Both the position numbers and the translations under genes were made by a program. Under the pieces are notes generated by a model. That model was not told the DNA's origin and searched no databases. It worked only from the letters and a program-made list of their open reading frames with translations. Of a stretch of DNA of 64,000 nucleotides, positions 43,537-52,425 are shown in pieces; position 1 is the stretch's first letter; each line of letters begins with the position of its first letter. The DNA lies in NCBI GenBank assembly GCA_965112735.1, contig OZ218965.1, positions 2,232,001-2,296,000 of the forward strand. Reading direction: 5' to 3'. This DNA is from Phaeosaccion multiseriatum. Taxonomy: Eukaryota; Ochrophyta, other classes.

Positions 43537-46260
43537 AAGAGCTGCAGACAGCGCCAAAGAGCGTGGGCTGGACTGAAAAGATTGACCAGTGAGAATTGTG
43601 AGTGAGTCAGGGAAGGAACAACGGGCGTCCTCTTCCTCCCTCGCCTGCCTCGCACTGACTGACCCCACTCGTCACTGACAGCAGGTACATCTACTCCGAC
43701 ACCGACTTACTTGACGTCCTGCAGGAAGGAGAGGCACTCCATGTCCTCCTCTGTTATGAACTCTGCGAGGGCTTCGTGGTGCAGCATTGATTGCATCCAA
43801 AAGTTGGGCAGTCCCGGGGGGGCGTCTTCCTCCTCCTGAAGGGGGCGGGGGGCATGCGATGGGAGGGAGTGAGGGAGGGAGGTAGGGGAGTGAGTGAGTG
43901 AGTGAGTGAGTGAGTGAGTGGGTGAGTGAGTGAGTGAGTGAGTGTGTGAGAAAGTCAGGGAGGGAGGGAAGGAGGGAGGGAGGGAGGGAGGGAGGGAGGG
44001 AGGGAGGGAGGGAGGGAGGGAGGGAGGGAGGGAGGGAGGGAGGGAGGGAGGGAGGGAGGGAGGCCCTGACTTACCTCCTCCTCCTCCTCCTCGTCCCCGA
44101 GGTCCACTCCGCTCACGTCCACTTCCCCGGCGATGACCTTCCTCCGCTCGGCGTACAGCGGCTCGTACTCGGCCCGGTACCTGCGGGTGTAGAGAAGGAG
44201 TGGTAATGCGAGGGGGTATAGAGAAGGTGCGGTAATGCGATGGGGTATAGAGAATGAGTGGCAATGTGAGGGGGTATACAGAAGGAGTGGCAATGTGAGG
44301 GGGTATAGAGAATGAGTGGTAATGCGATGGGGTACAGAGAAGGAGTGGCAATGTGAGGGGGTATAGAGAGGAGTGGCAATGTGAGGGGGTATAGAGAATG
44401 AGTGGTAATGCGATGGGTTATAGAGAAGGAGTGGCAATGCGAGGGGGTATAGAGAAGGAGTGGCAATGTGAGGGGGTATAGAGAATGAGTGGCAATGCGA
44501 GGGGGTATAGAGAAGGAGTGGCAATGTGAGGGGGTATAGAGAAGGAGTGGCAATGTGAGGGGGTATAGAGAAGGAGTGGCAATGTGAGGGGGTATAGAGA
44601 AGGAGTGGCAATGTGAGGGGGTATAGAGAATGAGTGGTAATGCGATGGGGTATAGAGAAGGAGTGGCAATGTGAGGGGGTATAGCCCGAGCGGGAAGACA
44701 ACAGGGGGGACAGTGAGAAGATGGAGGAGAGGGGCCACAGAGAGAGTCGAAGTGAGGGGCCACAGAGAGAGTCGAAGTGAGGGGCCACAGAGAGAGTCGA
44801 AGTGAGGGGCCACAGAGAGAGTCGAAGTGAGGGGCCACAGAGAGAGTCGAAGTGAGGGGCCACAGAGAGAGTCGAAGTGAGGGGCCACAGAGAGAGTCGA
44901 AGTGAGGGAGTCTCGAGAGGGGGCGTCGACACAGAAAGATGGCAGAGACTATCGAGGAGAGGGGTAAGGCCACACAGAGTTTCGATGGTGGGGGTATCGT
45001 ATCGACGAGCAGAGGGGCCATGCAAGACAGGAGAAAGTAAGAAAGTAGGGGGAGAGGGGCCACGCAAGATAGGAGAAAGTAGGGGGAGAGGGGTGTCTCC
45101 AAGCCAAAGCCCCAAGCTCACAGTGTCTGATCCGAAGCACCAATGCACTCACTTGGCCTCGAGCTGCTGTCTGTCGACCTTGTACTGTGCCTCGAGGTCG
45201 TCTCTCTTGGCCTGCAGGCCCTGCAGCACCGCCAGGCACTGAATGCCCTTCCTAGACAGGGCGAGCCCCCCATCGTCATCCTCTTCCCCCTCTATGTAAT
45301 CCTCATCCTCGTCCTCCTCGCCGTACTCGTCTTCGTCCGCAAAATCCTTCTCGATATCTACCCCGCCCCCCTCCGCCGGTGCCGGTGCTTCTCCCTCTAC
45401 CTCTGCTTCACCCCCCTCTGCTCCCTCCGCTCCCTCCGCTTCTGCCCCCGTCGGTGTCTGCGCAAACGGAAGCGAGACAAGTTCCCCTCTCAAGTTAGAA
45501 GCATATGTACACGCTCGCTCCCACCGGGCAAGAGGGGGTGAACCTGTTCGCGCCAACGCAGTTCTCGGCACAGCAGACTCTATCCTCTACCAACACCCAC
45601 ACCTCATCCACGAGCACCCCCCCCCCCACGGCTGGCTGCTCCACCGCAAACACACCAACCCGCGGCAAAGGCGTGCGGCCTCACCTCGAGGTCTTCCAGC
45701 TTGGCTTGCAGAGCGGCGATCTCGTCTGAACGATGGACAGTGGGGGGGCAAGAGAAAAATGGGAGGAAAGAGGTAGAGAGGGGGTGCAAAGAGAAAGGGA
45801 GGACAATGTTGAGGGGAGGTATCCACGAGTCAATGAAGGAGGGTTCGGGCCACAACAGAAGAGGTGTGTGTGTGTGTGTGTGAGGAGGCCAGGTGAACAA
45901 GGAAGAGGGGCCGCCCGCCTTCACTTGGGACGTGTTGGCACGTTCAATGGCGGTGTTCAGTTGGCCGCACTTCACTCACTGTTCGGCGGCGACGGTGCGC
46001 TAACGCCACTCAGGGAAGACTGGCTTTCAGATCTGTGGGCACGGGTCCCGAGTAGAAATGAGGGGTCGGAGGAGAAGGGAGGCAAAGATACAGAGGGGGG
46101 GGGGGGGGTAGGGGGAGAATGAGAAACAGGGAAAAGATAAATAACAAGGAACCACAAATTGTGGACAGAAGATTCAGTGGACGACATCGAGCACTGCAGC
46201 CACTTACGCGTTGGGCGTGTTGAAGGGAGGGGGGGGGGGCAGTTCTGTTCTGTCCGCCAT
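40645..46260 (-). CDS. NAP1: NAP1-family nucleosome assembly protein
   Basis: Histone H2A-H2B chaperone. Eleven exons close in phase: 46260-46208, 45999-45980, 45725-45685, 45457-45153, 44180-44075, 43835-43711, 43232-43112, 42742-42692, 42233-42147, 41640-41554, 40929-40645; 426 aa. The start MADRTELPPPPP is supported by phase. Key features: a dimerisation helix (GIQCLAVLQGLQAKRDDLEA, QQLEAKYRAEYEPLYAERR), the NAP fold (GLPNFWMQSMLHHEALAEFI, EDMECLSFLQDV, MGFTLEFHFSEDCDYF), VGCDINWTK, TKKVRKRVGKNKGEVRTV, ESFFKFFLEP, FNFEMDYEVALIFRNHLIPN, and acidic tracts including the C-terminus. The second exon is only 20 nt. An acidic insert (DEDEYGEEDEDEDYIEGEED) precedes the dimerisation helix. It is divergent from the KNH-domain gene. 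Confidence 0.92.
41230..41475. repeat. (CCT)n tract in the last NAP1 intron
   Basis: About 240 bp of CTC/CCT repeats with CGT and AGT interruptions; (AGG)n on the coding strand, on the donor side of intron 40930-41553. Confidence 0.92.
41850..42146. repeat. (CTGA)n tract in a NAP1 intron
   Basis: CTGACTGACTGACTCA permutations run up to the donor of exon 42233-42147, reading GTGAGTCAGTCAG on the coding strand. The repeat and the splice donor consensus merge into one another. Confidence 0.92.
42458..42665. repeat. (TCTG)n tract in a NAP1 intron
   Basis: About 200 bp of TCTG repeats with CAGT and CTCT interruptions sit on the donor side of the intron after exon 42742-42692; (CAGA)n on the coding strand. 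Confidence 0.92.
43340..43548. repeat. (AG)n tract in a NAP1 intron
   Basis: GAGAGA with AAAG interruptions, CT-rich on the coding strand, about 110 bp upstream of the acceptor at 43233. A second GA-rich tract lies at 42840-42985 in the following intron, again on the acceptor side. Confidence 0.9.
43880..44066. repeat. (GAGT)n and (GGGA)n tracts in a NAP1 intron
   Basis: GTGAGTGA repeats (43885-43950) and a pure GGGA array (43955-44065) fill the intron between exons 44180-44075 and 43835-43711. Here the coding strand is pyrimidine-rich even next to the donor, an exception to the layout seen elsewhere. Confidence 0.9.
44190..44905. repeat. Two minisatellites, 29-bp and 25-bp units, in NAP1 intron 4
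   Basis: 44190-44690 holds about 17 copies of a 29-bp unit (core GGCAATGTGAGGGGGTATAG) with a few variant bases (TGCGATGGGG). 44740-44905 holds about seven almost perfect copies of a 25-bp unit (core GTCGAAGTGAGGGGCCACAG). Both lie in the roughly 970-bp intron between exons 45457-45153 and 44180-44075. Confidence 0.92.
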
Positions 46261-46483
46261 CTTGGGCGATGGGGGTCTCCTGAAGAGGGAATTCGGACCT
46301 TCTTGGCTCTGCGAAGCAACTACACGACACAGAAGGAGGCACAGATGAGAAGCCGCCCAAGCACTTCTCCGTTGTCAATCAGGGAAGCCACTTACTCTGC
46401 AACGGGAGGAGAGGTGTGTTTTTTGGAAAAAAGGGAATCACTCGTTTGAACAGCGACGAAAGCCGGTTAACTGAAACTCAACA
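46261..46483. promoter_or_regulatory. Bidirectional promoter region NAP1 / KNH-domain gene
   Basis: Only 223 bp separate the NAP1 start (46260, minus) from the start of the membrane-protein gene (46484, plus). This space must hold both 5' UTRs and promoters. No TATA box is evident. A shared promoter is inferred from the spacing. Confidence 0.55.
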
Positions 46484-47739
46484 ATGGGTAAAACGAAACT
46501 TAAACTACAGTTACATTCCCCTTTGGAGAAAAAATGCGCAAAAATGTGGCTGCCGTGGGTGGCCCTGTGTGCGGCTCTGCTGCCCTTGTGTGGCGCAACC
46601 AGTACCACCTCTGGAAGCGAGAATCAGGAGCAAGAGCTTCATATCTATGATCCCAATGGTTCTACCGTATGGCGTCTGGGAGAGGTGAGCCATCATATCT
46701 GCTGTTCGTGCGACCGTCTCGTCTCTGCGTGAGGCGACGATGAAGTCTCTATCACCTCCTGATGCCCTGCGCTTCGTTTTTCTGTGTTCGCAGATGGAGA
46801 CGGTGTACTTCTACTGCGAGAACGTGGTCGACCCCGTCTCCGTGACGCTCTTCAAGTGAGTACTGCACACGCACGGTGTGTACGGTACAATTATCACAAC
46901 CAAGTGACTCACGTCTCTTGCCAATGAATCAGGGGAGGCGAGTTTGTGGAGACTCTATTCGAGTCCACGGCGTGCGATGGGCAGCAGGACTACAGAGTGC
47001 CCTCCGAGCTGGCCATCGGGAGCGACTACACAGCGGAGGTAAGACGCTACACTATGCTGCTTCCTCCTCGCCCAATCGGTGTTGGGCCCTCACGAACACC
47101 TCCCTCCACACAGGTGCTCGGCCTGGGAGAGGGCTCTTCCCTCAGCGATGCCACACCTGCGTTTACAGTCGCAGTACGAGAGCGCGTGGAGTTCACTGTT
47201 CCCACGTCCACCACTCGCTGGGAGCGGGGCTCTACTCAATTCGTGCGGTGGCGGAGCAGCGGCCATCCGATGGAGGCGATCGACGCAGAGCTCTGGCGAG
47301 TGGGGGAGGGGGGGGAGGATGATGAGCTCATTGACGGCATCGCCACCGCCACCGAGGACCGAGGATATGTGGTGTGGGCAATCTCCGATTCCTTGCGGGA
47401 AGGCTGGTACAAGGTGCGTGGCGTGCCTGGCCGGGGGAAGATGGCAGGGGATGGCGAGGGACAGAGAGTGGCGTGCCTGGCCGGGGGAAGATGGCAGGGG
47501 ATGGCGAGGGACAGAGACACGGAGGCGCTCGGAAGGTAACGGGTCAGTACCAGCCACCAGATAGTCGGGCTTCTCGTGCTGCCGTGGAGCCTTGCTCCTG
47601 TGCTGCTGTGACATTGCTGCCGTCCTTTCCGCTGAATGAGAAAAGGCGAAGGCGCGTCGAAGTGCTGCAGTGCCTCCACCACGCGTTCCGTGTTGCCTCA
47701 TCTTGCTCCTCTCTGTCTGTGCCGCCCATTTCCTCTGTA

Positions 47740-47822
<83 letters not shown>

Positions 47823-49678
47823 AGATTCATGTGGCGAGTACCGCTGATCCCACCACCCGCTACTGGAGAAGCGAGGCCTTCGGAGTGCTCCGAGACGTGC
47901 CCTCCCTCTCCCTCACTCAGCCCACTAAGGGCCAGACCGTAGAGACACTAGGTGAGCAGTCGGTGCTACGCGGTACGGGGGGGAAGGAGGAATGGAGCGC
48001 CTCCCCTTCTCCCTGCACACAGCCATGGTCGAACCCCACCCCTCCCTCCCTCCTTTCCCCCGCCCGCTGCATGTCATGCCCCCCGACACCGCGGAGAGGC
48101 CGGTGCTGCGCCCTCTCGACTGTGATGTCACGCTGACGTCACGCTCTCTGCCCTGTTTCCCGTGCCGTGCCACTGCCAGGCTTCTTTGACGTGAAGTGGA
48201 CGTCCGAGGGCCTCATCCCCTCCGTCTCCCTGGACCTCTACAACAACAACACCTTTCTGGAAACCATCGCCGCCAGCGTACCCACCGGCTTGGGCGGCGG
48301 CTCCTTCAACTGGACGGTGCCCGCCCTGGAGACCGGAGACGCCTTTGAGATCAGAATCAGAGCCGACGCGGGCGCCGACTCCGTGTCCGGCTCCGACACC
48401 CTCGCATCCCTCTTAGCTGCTCATGCCAGCACCGGTCTGTTTCGCATCCAAGAAGCCGGCTTCGAGGACAGGGGCTTTCAGGCGGCCGAGGAGGGCGAGG
48501 ACGGAGGGGGGACGTCCATGTCCTCCCCCGGGGCGGTGACGGGTATGGCGATGGCCTTTGCCGTGTTCGGAGTGGTCGGACTGGCAGGGGGGGCTCGGTG
48601 GAGGCAGCAACGGAGAGAAGACGGCATGCTCAACGATATCGTGCCCTTCTACAACGATGACGGACAAAAGGTAAGGTTTCCCGACTGATGAAGCGGAGTG
48701 GGGCAGTGCAGCCCATGCCTCGACTTGACGATTCGCCGACAGGGGTGGAGGCATGGACCTGCATCTGCATCACAGCGGACACCCGAGGGGGGGGGGGGCT
48801 CCTCTCGCCCTCTCTCTCTCCCTGTCTCTCTGTCTGTCTCTCTGTCTCTCCCCCATTCCGTCACGCTGCACGTCCACACGCCCTCCCTGCTTTCGCAACG
48901 CCCAAACCAAACCCTGACCCCCCCCCTCTCCCTCCCTCCCTCTGTCCCTCAAGGTGCCGGAGGCGTACCTCGGCGACCTCGATCAGCCCGGGGGCCGTGT
49001 GCCCGCCCACTCCTACCTGCGCTGGCACAAGAAGGACACCACCCACAAGGAAGGGCCCAATGCCTCCTCCTCGTCGTCCTCCTCCTTCATGGGTTTGCAC
49101 AAGCTTCGAGCCGGCCTGGCCAAGGGTCTCGGTGGCAGGGGTAGGAGCACCAAAGAGGCCCAGCGCGTGTACACAGTGTCTGGGCCTAGCGGCTCTGCCT
49201 CTCCGCCGAGCAGTCCGGCGCCCTTGTCCATCATCGTCTCCACCCAAGGCTTCTTGGGCGGTGCAAACAGCGAGGCGGCGTCGTGGGATGAAGGGGACGA
49301 GCAAGTCAATGGTGAGGCTCTGCACAGGATAGGGGGTAACGCTCACGTGGGCGCCTTCGCTATAGGTAACGGACTCGCGGGCCCGCCGTCGCCGGAGATG
49401 GTAGCAGATGCGAGCTTGGCGGGTCGAGCTCCAGAGGAGATGGAGGAGGGGGGTTTGGCCCCAGGGAGGGGCTCCCATACCTCAGATGGCGGCGGCGCGG
49501 AGGAGGAACATGCACCCGGGCGCGAGGCGGACGACGAAGTCAGCGTTGCCAGTCGCCAGAGCAGTAAGAGTAGCATCAGCAGCATCAGCGGTGGCAGCAA
49601 GATGGGACGTGTGTCGGGTTCAGCCCTATCCGCGTCAGCACTGGGCTCGAACGGTTCCGGCCGGATGGAACATTCGCA

Positions 49679-49711
<33 letters not shown>

Positions 49712-50048
49712 AGAGGAGGAGAAGGAGGAGGAGGAGGAGGAAGAGGAGAAGGAGGAAGAGCCGGTAGCGCTGTCCCTTCCTGCTCCTTCGGACTCCGACC
49801 CCACCGCGGAGCAAGGACGGGGCGAGGGAAGCGGCACCTCGTCACAGAGCCCTCCTCGCTCTCTCTCTCCCTCCCCCAGTGCGGTGTTCCCCATCCAACA
49901 CCTAGAGGGAGCTCTACGGCACCACTCAGACGGATTGACGCGGAGGGCGGCACGGGGGGGCGGAGGTGGGGGTGAATCCACCACTGATATGGACGGGGAG
50001 GGGGAGGAGGACGACGAAGAGGAGGAGCAGGGCGGGAGGAGGACCTGA
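46484..50048 (+). CDS. Type I membrane protein with three KNH-like domains
   Basis: Exons 46484-46684, 46794-46855, 46933-47038, 47114-47413, 47825-47951, 48180-48670 and 48954-50048 close in phase; 793 aa. A signal peptide is visible (WLPWVALCAALLPLCGA; the second Met at 46544 may be the real start). Three tandem Ig-like modules of the Ser/Thr-rich GPI-anchored (Kre9/KNH) type follow. They begin DPNGSTVWRLGE, TTRWERGSTQFVRWRSSG and FFDVKWTSEG, with the typical SFNWTVPALETGDAFEIRI end. One membrane span (GMAMAFAVFGVVGLAGGARW) leads into a long Ser/Glu-rich cytoplasmic tail of about 400 residues carrying a poly-Gln/poly-Glu run. KNH domains in fungi bind or help assemble cell-wall beta-glucan. 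Here a surface or wall-associated role is inferred. The long tail is unusual for this family. Confidence 0.78.
47738..47822. repeat. (GCGT)n directly before an acceptor
   Basis: About 20 GCGT repeats end in GCAG, which serves as the 3' splice site of exon 47825-47951. This replaces the usual pyrimidine tract. Confidence 0.92.
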
Positions 50049-50475
50049 CCCATCGCTCTACCAATGAAAGTATGTCAATGAAAGTATGTGGCGCTACTTC
50101 CTCATGGCCCTGCTTGAAGGACTGAGAGAAGCGAGTCACGGATAGCGAGGGTAGGCAGTTGGGTAGGTACGTAAGTAGGTACGTAGGTAGGTACGTAGGT
50201 AGGTAAGGTGGTCAGGTGTGGGGAATGTAGAATGAAGGCGGGGAGAAGGCAGACTTCAGCCGGGTCCGCTCCTGAGACCACGTGGGTAGGTACGTAAGTA
50301 GGTACGTAGGTAGGTACGTAGGTAGGTGCGTAGGTAGGTACGTAGGTACGTAGGTAGGCAAGGTGGTCAGGTGTGGGGAATGTAGAATGAAGGCGGGGAG
50401 AAGGCAGACTTCAGCCGGGTCCGCTCCTGAGACCACGGGGGCTCAGCCATGCTCAATGGCAATGTATTTATATGT
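50049..50475. repeat. Duplicated block with GTAGGTAC repeats
   Basis: A segment of GTAGGTACGTAGGTAG repeats followed by GGTGGTCAGGTGTGGGG and TTCAGCCGGGTCCGCTCC occurs twice (about 50163-50283 and 50284-50439). The repeat motif is the complement of the ACCTACGT tract at 56657-56716. No gene is seen. Confidence 0.88.
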
Positions 50476-50745
50476 ACATGAGGGTGCTCCTTGCCCCCAC
50501 CCACGCTCTTCTTGTATCTACATGAGGGTGCTCCTTGCCCCCACCCACCCTCTTCTTGTATCTACATGAGGGTGCTCCTTGCCCCCACCTACCCTCTTCT
50601 TGTATCTACATGAGGGTGCTCCTTGCCCCCACCTACCCTCTTCTTGTATCTACATGAGGGTGCTCCTTGCCCCCACCCACGCTCTTCTTGTATCTACATG
50701 AGGTTCTACCCTCTCTTGTATCTACATGAGGGTGCTCCTTTCATC
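50476..50745. repeat. 44-bp minisatellite
   Basis: CATGAGGGTGCTCCTTGCCC units begin at about 50476, 50521, 50565, 50609, 50653 and 50697, with a truncated unit at 50725. They are highly similar. The spacing is 44 bp, not a multiple of three, so the short ORFs across it are fortuitous. Confidence 0.92.
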
Positions 50746-52425
50746 AGGGATGTGCAAGCTAAGCACAACACAAAAGAGAACGTCGAATGCAACATCGCAG
50801 ACCCGCAGAAGGACCACACCTGCCATCAGCTGCCATCACCTAACCTCTAGTAGGACCACAGTCTCCTCTGTCATCAGCTGCCATCAGCTGCCATCAGCTA
50901 CCCTCAGCTACCCTCAGCTGGCGATGTAGGGCGTCGGCTTGCAGGGCTGTATAGGCACTCCAGCGTAGTGCCATGCCCCTGTCTTGCCCCTTCGGCTGAA
51001 CCTCCAGCGGCAGCGGGGCCGGTGGCTGCAGGGCTGGGGGGCGAAGGCGGCCGAACCACTTGGCCCCTGCTGGCTGGGTCGAGAGTTGTCTCCAACAATG
51101 CTGCCGGGCTTGAGAATGCCACCCCCAACCAGGCGACTCTCCCTACCGAGGACGACCGAATGGACGACCGAATGGCCGACCTTGATTGGGAGTAGCTCAA
51201 TCTCCCCAATCACCTCCAACTCCGTGATCCACCTCGATCCAAGGTGTCGAAAGGTAGGCTGGCATGCTCAGAGGCACCCATGCGCCTGCTGAGGAAGAGG
51301 CGGTACAGTGGCGTCGCCAGCAGCGTCCATGCCAAAATCGAGAGTGCCCCAAAGGTCTCGAGCACGAGAGATACATGAGATACGCATCTCCTTTCCCACT
51401 CTCCCGTGAGAAGGAGGCTTCCCGCGTTTGGCCCAAGACCTTCTTGAATATGACGCTGGAGCGCACTTCGGCAGCGTGAAACAGGAGCAACGCCACTGGC
51501 AAAAGCAGAGTCTGCGTGTCGAAGCGGCTCCAGATGGTCTTGCAGCCGGTCCAGCCCTCCGTCTCCGCTGGCGTTAAAGTCTGTGATAGGCTGCTGGAAG
51601 AGATGGAGGAACTCGTGGGCAATGATGGCGCAGCAAAACAGCCTGGCAAGATGCGCCGCCACAACAAGCAGAAGCCATGCTCAGCCAGCAGAGTACGCAT
51701 TCCCACCATCGTTCCTCCCCTCGCCCGCCGCCCTTTCTCCTCCTCGTCTGCACCTGCTCCATGCTCGCCGCTCTGCATCTTCTCGCATCCCTCTCCTCGT
51801 TTGCGACTTGCGGTGGATATGTCCCATGGCTGCAGGCAGTTTGTGTTCCCGCTCACCTGTGGTGGTCGTAGCGAATTCGCATGTCCTTTTATGTAACTCT
51901 CGTACCTCTCCTGGTGAGCTTGCCGTTGAACGCTGAAGGCTGTGGGGGTGAAGAAAGATGCAAGCGAGGCTTCTCCTCTTGTTGTTGTTTTTTCTTCGGC
52001 AAGAGGGGCGGGCGGTCCTCTTCGATCCTCTCCTACGAACCTTACCCAACAAAGGACACAAAGCACTTTTCCCTTGGAACAGCATCCTCTTTTGCGGTAC
52101 TGCTTTTCCTTCTCTTTCCCCTTTATTGGCGGGAATACTTTGGATTTGCCCCCTTTACTGACTTACTAGCTCGGTCGAATCCCCTCTCGTGGAAGGAAAA
52201 TAACACTTACCGCAACACAACCACTTGCCGCAAACCGAAGTGAAATGGCCCCCCTTGCAACTTGCCCGAATAGGGAATTGAGAGAGAGCCGGGGGCCTTT
52301 TGGCACGGTCCCCTTCAAGCGGGTGCCCGGGGCAGCGTGCGGCCCACAAGGACTACTAGTCACAAACAAACCTCCCCTCTTCTCCTCCCTTCCACCGCTT
52401 TTGTTCGAAGGCTAATCTTCAAACC
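50746..52425 (-). other. Unresolved region with possible minus-strand gene
   Basis: Several overlapping minus-strand frames exist. One (51662 to 51210) starts with GTG and includes two hydrophobic stretches (LARLFCCAIIAHEFLHLF and LSILAWTLLATPLYRLFL), which would suit a small membrane protein. A frame at 51219-50914 begins with an ATG (MEVIGEIELLPIKVG). A longer one (52066-51197) has no ATG start. None shows clear splice junctions or a recognised family. CAGCTGCCAT repeats lie at 50825-50925. I report coding potential only. Confidence 0.35.

Noticed and set aside
43955-45148. 397-aa and 329-aa minus-strand ORFs rich in SHCHSFSIPPHIATPS
   Set aside because: They are frames through the 29-bp and 25-bp minisatellites inside a NAP1 intron. 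Their periodicity matches the DNA repeat and they have no conserved domain.
51197-52066. 289-aa minus-strand ORF as a firm gene
   Set aside because: It opens with GTG, has no recognisable domain, and overlaps other equally plausible frames. It is kept only as an unresolved region.
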